A DNA stretch of 64,000 bases from positions 168,014 to 232,013 of the forward strand of contig NYMS01000029.1 in NCBI GenBank assembly GCA_002529455.1, read 5' to 3'. The position numbers and the translations under genes are program-made. The notes beneath the pieces were generated by a model. The model was not told the origin of the DNA. It saw only the letters and a list, made by a program, of their open reading frames with translations, and searched no databases. The DNA is from Glycomyces fuscus. Its GTDB lineage: Bacteria; Actinomycetota; Actinomycetes; Streptosporangiales; Streptosporangiaceae. Numbering within the stretch: the first letter of the stretch is position 1; every line of letters begins with the position of its first letter. Shown here in pieces: positions 1 to 8,131 of the stretch.

Positions 1-328
1 GTGAGATGGATGACAGGCGCGTTACCGCCGTGATAACCCAAAGTGATTTCCTGGGAGGAATCCCGGGATGTTCACATCCGTTGTTCACGCGCGTGGCCGC
101 GCCGTTCCTGTTCCGCTGTTCGCGCAGCCGTCCGGCGAACGGCCCCGGCCAGCGGACGCGCGGGAGGGCACCCGTGTCCCCCGCCCCGGGCGGCGGGGGA
201 GGGGCCGGGGAGCGGATCCGGCGGCGGACCGCCCGCAGCGCCGGCACGGCACCCGCACCGCTCGGACGCGCGTCCCCCACGTGCGGCGGTCCACGGCCCC
301 GCCCAGCGTCGGGCTGCTCCCGGACCGG
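1..328. other. No gene recognised
   Basis: This stretch lies downstream of the minus-strand metallo-beta-lactamase gene. Overlapping frames are open on both strands, as expected from GC richness, but none shows a recognisable protein pattern or a convincing ribosome binding site. Confidence 0.5.
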
Positions 329-1096
329 TCACCACACACGGGGGGCGCGGGCCCTGGCGCGCTCCACGGCCGCGCCCGGGGCGCCCCTCCACACCGGTCC
401 GTGCCCCGGCAGCAGGGTGTCGGCGTCCAGTCCGCTCAGCGCGTCCCACGACTCGACCGCCCGCGCGCGGTCGTGGTGGAACATCGACGCCAACGGCTGC
501 GGTCCCTCGAACCCCGTGAGCGGGTGCCCCGTCACCAGCGCGTCCCCGGACACCAGCACCCCGTGGTCGGGCAGGTGGTAGCAGGTGTGCCCCGACGTGT
601 GCCCCGGTGTGGCCACCGGCACGGGACGCCCCGGCAGGTCCAGGGCCCCCTCGGCGGGAAAGGGCGTCGCCGCGGCCAGGCGGTGGCGGCCCAGGGCGCC
701 GGCCCGAACGACGTGCGCCGCCCACGGGAGCACACGCGGTCGCCACAGGTTGCCCAGGACGGCCTTCGGCGAGGCCTGCTGGAGGAACTCGCGGTGGGCG
801 TGCGGCACCTCCTCAGCGCTCGTGTGCACCGGCGTCCCGTACCGGGCGACGAACCGGGGCAGCGAACCGATGTGGTCCACGTGCGCGTGTGTGACCAGCA
901 CGGCCGCCACGTCCTCGGGCCGGTGCCCGATCGCCCGGATCGACTCCTCCACGGCGTCGGCGTGCGCCGGGTACCCGCCGTCGACCAGGGTGAGGTCGCG
1001 GCCCTCGGCGAGGAGGACCCAGTTGACCGCCCCGCCGTCCACCAGGTGGACGCGGTCGCAGACGCGGGTGAGGCGGAAGGGCACTGTGCGGCTCAT
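329..1096 (-). CDS. MBL-fold metallohydrolase
   Basis: Predicted 255-residue cytoplasmic metallo-beta-lactamase-fold hydrolase. The family metal-binding motif HxHxDH is present as H70-A-H72-V-D74-H75. Further expected ligands appear in the C-terminal half: a GH in 'TPGHTSGH' and the Asp of 'VSGDAL'. This is the glyoxalase II-like branch that hydrolyses thioesters, lactones or similar. Nothing fixes the substrate, and no signal peptide or extra domain is visible. The ATG at 1096 is preferred because a GGAGGAGAG ribosome binding site lies just upstream; a longer in-frame start 10 codons earlier lacks one. It is transcribed alone, divergently from the ABM monooxygenase gene. Confidence 0.85.
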   Translation of the reverse strand: MSRTVPFRLTRVCDRVHLVDGGAVNWVLLAEGRDLTLVDGGYPAHADAVEESIRAIGHRPEDVAAVLVTHAHVDHIGSLPRFVARYGTPVHTSAEEVPHAHREFLQQASPKAVLGNLWRPRVLPWAAHVVRAGALGRHRLAAATPFPAEGALDLPGRPVPVATPGHTSGHTCYHLPDHGVLVSGDALVTGHPLTGFEGPQPLASMFHHDRARAVESWDALSGLDADTLLPGHGPVWRGAPGAAVERARARAPRVW

Positions 1097-1325
1097 GAGG
1101 ACTCTCCTCCCGGAGCGGGGCCGCACCGTCCGGGTGCGAGGGGCGGTCCGTTCCGGTTGAGCCCGGTCCGCGGACCGGGAACACCCTACCGGCGGCGGTG
1201 GCGAGTGACGAGGTCAACGCCCCGAGGAGCCGGGCGGAGGCCCGCCGCGACCGCCGTCTCTGCAAGAGTTGGGGACGGGGGCACTGCACCAGGGTGCCCC
1301 GCTACACCAACAGCGAGGAGGGGCG

Positions 1326-1649
1326 ATGATCCTCATCGTCGTCAAGTTCCGGGTCAGGCCCGAGGTCGGGGACGGCTTCCTGGACGCGGTCGCCGACTTC
1401 ACCGCGGCCACCCGCGCCGAGCCGGGCAACCTGTGGTTCGAGTGGTCCCGCAGCGTCGAGCGCGAGAACGAGTTCGTGCTCGTCGAGGCCTTCAAGGACG
1501 GTGCCGCCGAGGCGCACGTCAGCAGTGACCACTTCCGCGACGGGCTGGCCGCCATGAAGCCGCTGCTCACCGAGACCCCGCTCATCGTCAGCCGGGTCGT
1601 CGAGGGCGAGGGCTGGGACCGGATGGGCGAGCTCACCGTCGACGCCTAG
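1326..1649 (+). CDS. Antibiotic biosynthesis monooxygenase (ABM) domain protein
   Basis: A 107-residue single-domain protein of the dimeric alpha/beta-barrel ABM family. The family pattern is visible: an N-terminal beta strand (MILIVVKFRVRP), a helix with 'FLDAVADFTAATRAEPGN', then 'FEWSRSVE' and 'FVLVEAFKDGAAEAHVSSDHF', where the His is typical. Members are cofactor-free monooxygenases or (quinol/heme) oxygenases such as YgiN, and many are uncharacterised. The ATG at 1326 follows a GAGGAGG site; the upstream in-frame ATG at 1269 adds 19 low-complexity residues and is not favoured. No partner gene gives a substrate clue. Confidence 0.85.
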   Translation: MILIVVKFRVRPEVGDGFLDAVADFTAATRAEPGNLWFEWSRSVERENEFVLVEAFKDGAAEAHVSSDHFRDGLAAMKPLLTETPLIVSRVVEGEGWDRMGELTVDA

Positions 1650-1875
1650 GGAGTGCGAACGACCACGCACACGGCTTTGCCGACGGGCACGGCCGATCGC
1701 CGGGGCCCGGCGCGGACCCCCGGCGACCGGCGGCCGGGGGGTCCGCGCGCCGAAGAGCGGGCCCCCGACGGCGCCTCCGCCCTACCTGGGAGGTCATGGT
1801 CTCGGGCGACCCGTACGGGTTAGGTTGACGACCCTGCCGCGTGACTGGCACGCGGACCGTGCAGAGGGGGAAGCC

Positions 1876-2328
1876 ATGTCCGCAGCCACGCCCACGAACA
1901 CACGGGCCGGGGTCGAGGAGCTGCTGCGCAGGATCGGCGAGGGCGACCCCGAGCGTATCGCCGAGATGTACGCCGACCAGGGCGACTGGAAGCTGAACTG
2001 GCCGGAGGCCGAGCACGGCCGTGCCGCCACACCCTGGATCCGCCACCGGTCCACCCGGGCCGACGCGGCCGCGCACTACCGCGAGATCGCCGAGCACCAC
2101 GTGCCGGAGCAGGCGGGGACCGAGGTCGAGCGCATCCTCGTCGACGGGGACGACGCGGTCGTGCTCGGCGAGATCCGCCAGACCGCTCGGGCCACCGGAC
2201 GCGCGTACCGTGCGCGGTTCGCCATGCACCTCACCTTCGAGGACGGCCTGGTCGTCCGGCACCACGTCTACGAGGACAGCCTCGCCGTGGCCCGGGCGTT
2301 CGACGCCGGCGCCGCCGGGCACCGGTGA
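1876..2328 (+). CDS. SnoaL/NTF2-like domain protein
   Basis: A 150-residue protein with the cone-shaped NTF2/SnoaL-like layout: an N-terminal helix (GVEELLRRIGEGDPERIAEMYA), a central segment with conserved aromatic and acidic residues, and paired C-terminal strands (AMHLTFEDGLVVRHHVYEDS). Family members act as ketosteroid-isomerase-like enzymes, polyketide cyclases or ligand-binding proteins, so the chemistry cannot be read from sequence. ATG 1876 is chosen because AGAGGGGG lies 7-8 bases upstream; an in-frame ATG at 1825 lacks a site. It stands alone between unrelated genes. Confidence 0.75.
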   Translation: MSAATPTNTRAGVEELLRRIGEGDPERIAEMYADQGDWKLNWPEAEHGRAATPWIRHRSTRADAAAHYREIAEHHVPEQAGTEVERILVDGDDAVVLGEIRQTARATGRAYRARFAMHLTFEDGLVVRHHVYEDSLAVARAFDAGAAGHR

Positions 2329-2528
2329 GAGCCGCCGAGGCGGACGCGGGGGCGCCCGTCACGGCCCCCGCCGACAGCCGCGGCGGGGCCGCCGCCCCGG
2401 CCGGTGACGGCCGACCGGACGGGGGCGGCGGACGGCGGCCCGGCTCCCGCCCTCACCGCGGTCGCGACCGCCCCGGACCCGGGCCCTGCGCGCTCTCCGC
2501 CGCGCCACGCCCTCAGTGCGCGGCGCGC

Positions 2529-3161
2529 TCAGCTGGTGACGTGCCTGTTGAGCCAGTCCATGAGGGGGCCGGTGGCCCGCCAGTCGGCCTGGACGGTGTC
2601 CAGGAGCTTCGCGGAGAGCGGCACGTCGGAGCGCTCCACGTGGTGCTCGGCCCCCAGGGAGCGGTAGCGCAGCAGGTGCACGCGCGGGTGGTCGCCGCTG
2701 TACCCGCGGGGGTGTGTCTTGAGGGTGTCGCCGACGATGTCGAAGCCCTTGGCCCTCAACTCGTCGACGATCCGGTCCAGGCGCGGCCCCTGGCGCTCGT
2801 CGTCGACGCCGTCACGGTAGCGCTCCACCTGGGCACCCGACATCGCGTGGTACCCCGCGCCCACCGAGAGCCCCTCCAGGCCGAGCTGGAGGTAGTAGCC
2901 GACCGGTCCCTGCGACTGGCTGACCAGTCCCACATGGGTCTTGTAGGGGCTCTTGTCGTGGGAGAAGCGCACGTCGCGGTTGGGGCGGCCCACCTTCATC
3001 GGGCCGAAGTCCTCCTCCAGGGCCTCGGCCAGGGCGCGCGCGGGCTCGCGCACGGCGCGCACGTACACCTCGTGGTGGTCGTGGAAGTACTCCTTGGAGT
3101 TGTCCCGGGCCAGGCCGTCGAAGAACGTGAAGGTCTCCTCGGTGAAGCCGGTGAAGTCCAT
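2529..3161 (-). CDS. DUF2461 family protein
   Basis: A 210-residue protein of the DUF2461/TIGR02453 family. The N-terminus MDFTGFTEETFTFFDGLARD and the motif 'DVRFSHDKSPYKTHVG' are diagnostic, followed by the 'GYYLQLGLEGLSVGAGYH' segment. Function is unknown; members are widespread single-copy cytoplasmic proteins. Start ATG 3161 has a GAGGAGAG site directly upstream, and the long upstream open frame to 3650 is not homologous to the family. The length agrees with the usual 210-230 residues. Confidence 0.85.
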   Translation of the reverse strand: MDFTGFTEETFTFFDGLARDNSKEYFHDHHEVYVRAVREPARALAEALEEDFGPMKVGRPNRDVRFSHDKSPYKTHVGLVSQSQGPVGYYLQLGLEGLSVGAGYHAMSGAQVERYRDGVDDERQGPRLDRIVDELRAKGFDIVGDTLKTHPRGYSGDHPRVHLLRYRSLGAEHHVERSDVPLSAKLLDTVQADWRATGPLMDWLNRHVTS

Positions 3162-3930
3162 CCCTCTCCTCGTGTGGTGGCGGGCGTGCGCCCGCCGTCC
3201 TACCCCGCAGCGGTCGCCCGAACCCGTCCGCCGCCCGCGGGGCCCGCCGGGGACGGGCTCCGGGGGCAAGCTCGGCGGGGAGCACCCGGTGCGAGCACAG
3301 AGGGCGGACGGGGCCGTCGGTCTCGGTGGGGGCTGTCCCGACCGGGCGCGGGTGGCGCTGAGAGCGCTTCGGGGCGATCCGGGTGCCTTGCGTCCCGCCG
3401 ATCCGAGCGCCTGGTGTCCGGGAACGCTCCCTCCACCGCCCGGGCGGGGCGACCGGAAGACTGTCCCCTTCTTGGTCACGGACGGTGATCGACGTGGCTG
3501 CCCCGACGCGCGGACACTACCGAGGCGGCACCCTGCCTGTGCGGATGCGCTCCTGGGGCGTGCTGTGTCTGGTGCGGGTTGAGGCAGGTGTCCTGTTGCC
3601 GTGGCGTCGGGGAAGGGCAGGGGCGGCATCGAACCTTTCGGGAATCGCATGGGAGAGCTTTCGCCGTAAGCACAGGTGTCGGAGTCTGTTGCCCGGTTGC
3701 TCTTAGCCGGTGACCGATCGGCTTTCGGCAGGTTCTTTTGGCGCGTGACGTTGCGTGGGGGGCTGGGAAGTCCGCGGGGCCTTTCTTTGCTTCTGCGGCT
3801 CTTTTGGCTTCGTTGTGCTGGGGCTTCGCTGTGATCGCGGCCTCGCGTGGAAGCCGCAGCCCCGGGCCCCGCCGGTCAGGGCTGGATGCCGCGCAGCAGT
3901 AGTCCGTATGAGCCCGCGTTTCGCCTCACC
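3162..3930. other. Gene-free stretch
   Basis: About 770 bases without a gene I can support. Base composition falls somewhat from about 3,600 to 3,830 (runs such as 'cttttggcttcg'), which suits foreign or decayed DNA next to the Rhs and IS5 debris that follows. Confidence 0.4.
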
Positions 3931-3934
3931 CCAG

Positions 3935-4270
3935 GGCATCGACGGCTGCGATACCGAACACACCGGCACCCAGACCACCACCTACACCTAAGACGCCCCA
4001 GGCCGCCTGACCAGTGCCGACACCGATCAGGGCACCTACACCTACAACCCCCACGGCCAGGTCCAGACCCAAAACCACACCAGGGCCGGGTTCCAGCAGT
4101 ACCACCGGGACTGGCACGGCTCCGTCGCCGACACCACCAACGCCACCGGCACCCCCCAACACCAGTACGCCTACACCGGCTTCGGCGCTGCCTCACACAC
4201 CGCCCCCGCCGAGGACGCACCGGCCAACCCCTTCACCTACATCGGCCAGTACGACGAACCCGGCGCGGGC
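3935..4270 (+). pseudogene. Rhs/YD-repeat protein fragment
   Basis: Translation gives the C-terminal core of an Rhs/YD-repeat protein: 'TTTYT*DAPGRLTSADTD', then 'GTYTYNPHGQVQTQ', 'YHRDWHGSVADTTNATGTP' and 'QYAYTGFGAAS...NPFTYIGQYDEPG'. These match the repeated Y-D units and the conserved 'H.D..GS' and 'Y.PFG' patterns before the hypervariable toxin tip. A TAA at 3989-3991 interrupts the unit where TAC (Tyr) is expected, so one base change created an in-frame stop. There is no start codon, most of the protein is absent, and the end runs into IS5 debris. It is a dead remnant of a polymorphic-toxin or wall-associated Rhs gene. Confidence 0.75.
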
Positions 4271-4284
4271 AACCACGTGGGTCT

Positions 4285-4660
4285 CCGACACCATCCAGTG
4301 CCGCCCCACCGGCCCCACCGACCATACCGGCGAAGGCCAGGAAGTGGTCGGCCGGTAGCGGCGGTGCAGACGACGGCTTCCGACCAACCAGGCCATGGTG
4401 CGCTCCACCTGCCACCGGCGCCGGCCCGACCGCTGGGAGGACTCCGGACGGGCCGAACACCGGCGGGAGCCGCGCCCGGGTGCAGCCGGGAGCGGTGACG
4501 AGGATGATCGCGGCCAGCACCTCACGATCGCCGTGTCTGCGCCTGCCGCCCCGGGGACGTGTGGGCGGTTCGGGCACCACCCGCTGGAACAGTTCCCACA
4601 GTTCATCTGGCACAGGGCGTTCCACCACCGACACGCGGCCAGGTCACCGAGAACCCACAT
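4285..4660 (-). mobile_element. Decayed IS5-type transposase
   Basis: Minus-strand reading gives the N-terminal domain of an IS5-family (DUF4096) transposase, with 'VPDELWELFQRVVPEPPTRP', 'RRRHGDREVLAAIILVTAPG' and 'LPPVFGPSG', up to about 4,634. In another frame it gives the usual C-terminal end ('RRRWQVERTMAWLVGSRRLHRRY', then 'FLAFAG'). The central DDE region is deleted and the halves are out of frame. A 'TGAGATGAGTTCTTA' run at about 4,661-4,675 resembles the element end. Non-functional. Confidence 0.75.
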
Positions 4661-4728
4661 GAGATGAGTTCTTATGCACGCCTGGCCGAAGCGGCGACAC
4701 CAGCCCTCCTTTCGCCGGTGCCCGGGTG

Positions 4729-5346
4729 TCACCCTGCCAAAAGCGGGGGAACGAGGTAGATGATCTCGAAAGCCTCATAGAGCGCACCAATGACGAACAG
4801 CGCCATGGCGGGCAAACTCAGCCAACCGATCTGCCGCAGCCCGAGGACGTACCCCTGACGACGGTTGCGAGCGCCGACCGTCCCGGGGCGCAGCCAGGCC
4901 TTCCCGAGGACGTAGGCGGCGAGCATGACGAGGACGTAGGCCTGGAACTCGATGAGGATCGTCAGGGAGTGCGGGATCAGGATCTTCGCCGTGGTCTCGT
5001 CGAGCGGAGCGAGGACCACGCCGAAGTTGAAAGCGCGGTACATGAAGATGACGATGCCGACGAAGGGCACGACCATCGAGGGCAGCAGGATCGTCAGCAC
5101 GGCGACCGTCACCACGTTGACCAGGAGGATGGTCAGGCTGAACAGCCAGAAGTCGCTGAGCAGCGACACCACCAGATCCGTTGTCCCGTTCTCCTGCTGT
5201 CCGGCGAGCTGGGCGGCGTTCAGTTCGGGGAAGAGCAGTGCCGCCCCCATGCCGACGAGGAACAGGCCGTACATGATCGCGTTCATGACGAGGTAGGCGC
5301 GGAGGTTCGCGCGGATGATCCGGAACGGCTGACGAAGGGTTCGCAT
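4729..5346 (-). CDS. SpoIIM/DUF95-like membrane protein
   Basis: A 205-residue integral membrane protein with about five hydrophobic segments. It shows the SpoIIM/DUF95 pattern, in which a conserved 'LIPHSLTILIEFQAYVLV' helix follows a membrane pair that includes 'FNFGVVLAPLDE'. Family members range from sporulation protein SpoIIM to putative membrane-shaping or export factors of unknown role. It lies 109 bases downstream of another membrane-protein gene in the same direction. Both are read from the side controlled by the minus-strand MerR-type promoter at 6,190-6,220. ATG 5346 is the first good start. Confidence 0.7.
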   Translation of the reverse strand: MRTLRQPFRIIRANLRAYLVMNAIMYGLFLVGMGAALLFPELNAAQLAGQQENGTTDLVVSLLSDFWLFSLTILLVNVVTVAVLTILLPSMVVPFVGIVIFMYRAFNFGVVLAPLDETTAKILIPHSLTILIEFQAYVLVMLAAYVLGKAWLRPGTVGARNRRQGYVLGLRQIGWLSLPAMALFVIGALYEAFEIIYLVPPLLAG

Positions 5347-5455
5347 GCGTGTTGCTCCGTGGTCGAGATGGCTGATGAGCCGCTGGGGGCCCGGGACCGG
5401 GCGTTCCGTTATCGGAGAAGCCGCCTCGGCCTTCCCCGCGGCGCGTGGCGGTCGA

Positions 5456-6136
5456 TCAGTTGCCGCCGTCCAGCAGTGCGTTCCAGCGCAGTCGCGTCGC
5501 GCGCTCGACGCTGGCCGTCGAGGCGCAGAGTCCGAGTGCCGTGTTGAGCCACAGCGGAAGGTCGACGGGCGAGGTGAAGGTGCCGAAGCGCTGCGCCATC
5601 GGCGGCACGTGGGAGACGGCCTCGACGACCTGCGGGACGACCAGAAGGATCGGAACGATGAGCAGGACCAGCGACAACACGCCGATCCAGCGACTCAGCG
5701 CGGGGTGATCGCGGTCGAGGCGAGCGCGGCGCCCCTCCGCCGAACGCTCGTCCGGGGTGAGTCGGCGCGCGGTACCGTCGGCGGTGACGTGGTGGCACCG
5801 GTTGAGCCCGAAGGTCGTGGACGCCACCTCGACCACTCCTCCCGGTACGGGGAACATCGCCGGAAGCGTGGACTCGGAGTGGTGCCTGCCGTCGAGGTAG
5901 AGGTGGGCCCTGCCCTTGCCGTCCTGTGTCAGGAGCTGCTGCCAGTACGGGACGTCGACGGTGTAGACCAGCTGACGTCCGTCTTCGTTCGTCACGGGGA
6001 GGTGGAACAAGGCGCGGGAGAGCGGCTGCCACGAGCGGAAGGGCTTCAGCGGACGGCCGTTCCCCTCCTTGATCCGCCGCGCGGCGCTGCGCCGTTTCCA
6101 GTCCTTGATCACTTCGGGCTCCGTGTCATCTCGCAA
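5456..6136 (-). CDS. Hypothetical membrane protein
   Basis: A 226-residue protein that I do not recognise. The first 135 residues are soluble and mixed charged (MRDDTEPEVIKDWKRRSAAR...). A strong membrane helix follows ('WIGVLSLVLLIVPILLVVPQVV'), and a weaker one ('LPLWLNTALGLCASTAS') lies near the end. It is the first gene downstream of a MerR-type promoter and is probably co-transcribed with the SpoIIM-like gene, so both may respond to the MerR effector. It may sit in the membrane with a cytoplasmic N-terminal domain. ATG 6136 has no obvious strong ribosome binding site. Confidence 0.6.
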   Translation of the reverse strand: MRDDTEPEVIKDWKRRSAARRIKEGNGRPLKPFRSWQPLSRALFHLPVTNEDGRQLVYTVDVPYWQQLLTQDGKGRAHLYLDGRHHSESTLPAMFPVPGGVVEVASTTFGLNRCHHVTADGTARRLTPDERSAEGRRARLDRDHPALSRWIGVLSLVLLIVPILLVVPQVVEAVSHVPPMAQRFGTFTSPVDLPLWLNTALGLCASTASVERATRLRWNALLDGGN

Positions 6137-6189
6137 CGGTCAGTGGCCGGCGCCGGGTCGGAACCTGTCGACGACCGGCGCTCGCCCCC

Positions 6190-6220
6190 ATTGCAAGGGC
6201 TGCCCTCGGGGCAGAGTCAA
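6190..6220 (-). promoter_or_regulatory. MerR-type promoter, minus strand
   Basis: Read on the minus strand, TTGACT (6220-6215) and TGCAAT (6195-6190) are separated by 19 bases. That is the over-long spacer typical of MerR-activated promoters. The spacer carries the dyad CTGCCCCGAGGGCAG. It points at the two membrane-protein genes (6136 to 4729). Confidence 0.65.
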
Positions 6221-6244
6221 CCGCCCGACCACGAGGGGGTGCAC

Positions 6245-6275
6245 TTGACCGTGCCCCTGGGGCAGGGTGTGGACT
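6245..6275 (+). promoter_or_regulatory. MerR-type promoter, plus strand
   Basis: TTGACC (6245-6250) and TGGACT (6270-6275) are 19 bases apart around the near-perfect dyad TGCCCCTGGGGCA. This is the same architecture and half-site (TGCCCC) as the minus-strand promoter 25 bases away. It would drive the merR gene at 6330, giving autoregulation. Confidence 0.6.
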
Positions 6276-6329
6276 TGACGTACGGATGGACGGGGCCGCG
6301 CGCGGTCACGGCGCAACAGGAGGCATCGC

Positions 6330-7067
6330 GTGGCGTGGAGTACTCAGCAGGTCGCCGAGCTCGCGGGGACGACGGTGAAGGCCGTCCGGTACTACCACCA
6401 GATCGGGTTGCTGGACGTGCCCGAGCGAACAGCGAACGGATACAAGCAGTACGAGGTCCCGCATCTGGTCCGCCTGCTACAGATCAAGCGACTGAGTGAT
6501 CTGGGAGTACCGCTGTCGGAAGTGGCGGCGATGGGGCGGGCGGACGAGGACCCGGACGAGGCGATCCGCCTGTTGGACGCGGAGCTGGAAGCGACGGTCG
6601 ACCGGCTCAACCGCGTGCGGGCGGAACTCGCCGTCATCCTGCGTCACCGCGCGCCGGCCTATGTTCCACCCGCCTTCGCTCCGGTCTCCCGCGACCTCTC
6701 CGACAGACAGCGATCCTTGCTGATGGTCTACTCCAGCGTCCTCAGCGAGGAGTCCCTGGAGGAGTTCCGCGCACAGATCAGCGAAGGCGACGAAACGGAG
6801 GAGGAGTTCGAAGCCCTTCCTCCGGACGCGGACGACGCCACGGTCGAACGCCTCGCCGCGCGCATGAGGCCGGTCGTCCTCAGAGCCCGCGAGAGGAGTC
6901 CGCACCTGGCGGACATGGCGGCGGCCGCGCCACGTGGCACGAAGCGTGCCGAGCAGACGATGGCCGAGGCGATCGTGCAGTTGTACAACCCCGCACAACT
7001 ACGCGTGCTGAAGCGTTTGTCCACCCTTGTGGAGGAGAACCCGGACGCGGGCAGCGACGCACCCTGA
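6330..7067 (+). CDS. MerR family transcriptional regulator
   Basis: A 245-residue regulator. Residues 1-70 form the MerR winged helix: 'WSTQQVAELAGTTVKAVRYY', 'IGLLDVPERTANGYKQYE' and 'RLLQIKRLSDLGVPLSEVA'. A coiled-coil dimer helix follows ('AIRLLDAELEATVDRLNRVR'), then a long C-terminal domain of about 140 residues that I do not recognise as a known effector domain. There is no cysteine cluster of the metal-sensing subfamilies, so a small-molecule ligand is likelier. The GTG start at 6330 has AGGAGG at 6318-6323. Twin promoters with 19-base spacers in the upstream gap fit control of itself and of the divergent membrane-protein pair. Confidence 0.9.
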   Translation: MAWSTQQVAELAGTTVKAVRYYHQIGLLDVPERTANGYKQYEVPHLVRLLQIKRLSDLGVPLSEVAAMGRADEDPDEAIRLLDAELEATVDRLNRVRAELAVILRHRAPAYVPPAFAPVSRDLSDRQRSLLMVYSSVLSEESLEEFRAQISEGDETEEEFEALPPDADDATVERLAARMRPVVLRARERSPHLADMAAAAPRGTKRAEQTMAEAIVQLYNPAQLRVLKRLSTLVEENPDAGSDAP

Positions 7068-7080
7068 ACGCCAGGCAGGC

Positions 7081-7571
7081 GCATCGCCCGACGGGCTCGG
7101 GGAGATCGTCCGGCCCCTGCTGTCACCGGCCCCGAAGACCGGCGGCCCCCGAACCGACCAGAGAGCGGTACTGACCACCGTGCTGTTCGTCCAGGCCTCC
7201 GGCTGTTCCTGGGACAGGGCCGACGGTCTCTTCGGCCTCACCCGCGCCACCGCCCACCGCTGGTTCCCTACCTGGACCGGGGCCGGGCTGTGGCCCAAGG
7301 TCCACCGCTCCCTCCTGGACTGGTCCCGCACCACCGTCGACTCCCTGTCGATCCGCGCCAAGAGAGGGGAGAACACGGGACCAAAACCCACCGATAGTGG
7401 CGAACCCGGCTCCAAGCTCCATCTGCTGTGCGACAACCAGGGCCTACCGCTGGTCTGCGCGGTCCTTGCGGCCAACGTCGACGACGGCGACGCGCTCAAG
7501 CCCCTGGTGCGGGGCGTCCCCGCGCTGCGCTCACGGCGAGGTCCCCGGCGGCGGCCTCCGGCCAAGCTCCA
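7081..7571 (+). mobile_element. Truncated IS5-type transposase
   Basis: One open frame reads as an IS5-family transposase from near its N-terminus to the middle: 'GEIVRPLLSPAPKTGGPRTD', 'LTTVLFVQASGCSW', 'ATAHRWFPTWTGAGLW', 'VDSLSIRAKRG' (with the first catalytic Asp), 'KPTDSGEPGSKLHLL', 'NVDDGDALKPLVRGVPALRS' and 'RRGPRRRPPAKLHG'. It stops where 'DKAYD' should follow and lacks a start codon and the C-terminal third. The 3' edge is fused to an ArsR fragment. It is one of several IS5 remnants near the RiPP/uptake island. Confidence 0.8.
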
Positions 7572-7589
7572 CGGCGGGCTCCAGCCACG

Positions 7590-7826
7590 GAGACGATGCA
7601 CCCCGTGGAGGCGAGGCGGATGTGAGCCGGTTGACCGAAGCCTGCGGTGCCTCGCGCACCGCCGTCTCCCAGCACCTGGCCAAGCTGCGCCTGGCCGGTT
7701 GGTGGAGTCGCGCAAGCGGTCCCGGTACTCCATCTACCGGTTGCGCGACGGCCACCTGCGCCGCCTGGGGTGGAAGCGCCCAACCACGCCGATCACGTCG
7801 TGAACGGTGAGCCCTTCCAGGACTGA
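7590..7826 (+). pseudogene. ArsR-type regulator fragment with frameshifts
   Basis: The C-terminal winged-helix part of an ArsR/SmtB-like repressor can be pieced together from three frames: 'ADVSRLTEACGASRTAVSQH' then 'LAKLRLAG', shifting to 'LVESRKRSRYSIYRLRDGHL' then 'RRL', shifting again to 'VEAPNHADHVVNGEPFQD' and a stop at 7824-7826. The two frameshifts lie at about 7,702 and 7,768, and the N-terminal half is replaced by IS5 sequence. No functional protein is expected. Confidence 0.7.
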
Positions 7827-8076
7827 CCCCTCCCCGGCCCGGAGTCGCGCCAGCCGGCAGGAGCCGGTACCGGCCTTCGACGATGGTTCCGTCGAAGGTG
7901 GACCGGTCAACGACCGCCGCACACGGCCCCGCACCGGTCCCGGAGCGGAGGCGTCCGCCCAGGCGCCTGCGGCGGGTGCCCGGTCGACGTCCTCGGAGCC
8001 GCAGCGGCGGCCCCTGAACGGCACCGGCGCCGTCCGCGTGGTCGCCGCACCGTCCAGGCGTGGTGTCCGGAGAGCG
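7827..8076. other. Gene-free stretch
   Basis: About 250 bases between the ArsR remnant and the terminator of the first uptake operon. No coding pattern was recognised. Confidence 0.4.
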
Positions 8077-8119
8077 CCCCGACCCGTGGCCCGGTCGGTG
8101 TCCGGGCCACGGGTCGGGG
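8077..8119 (-). terminator. 18-bp perfect hairpin terminator
   Basis: CCCCGACCCGTGGCCCGG (8077-8094) and its exact complement (8102-8119) flank a 7-base loop. It begins 13 bases past the stop of the minus-strand binding-protein gene, so it probably ends the 14149-to-8132 operon. There is no T run, as is usual in this GC range. Confidence 0.75.
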
Positions 8120-8131
8120 ACGAACGACAGG

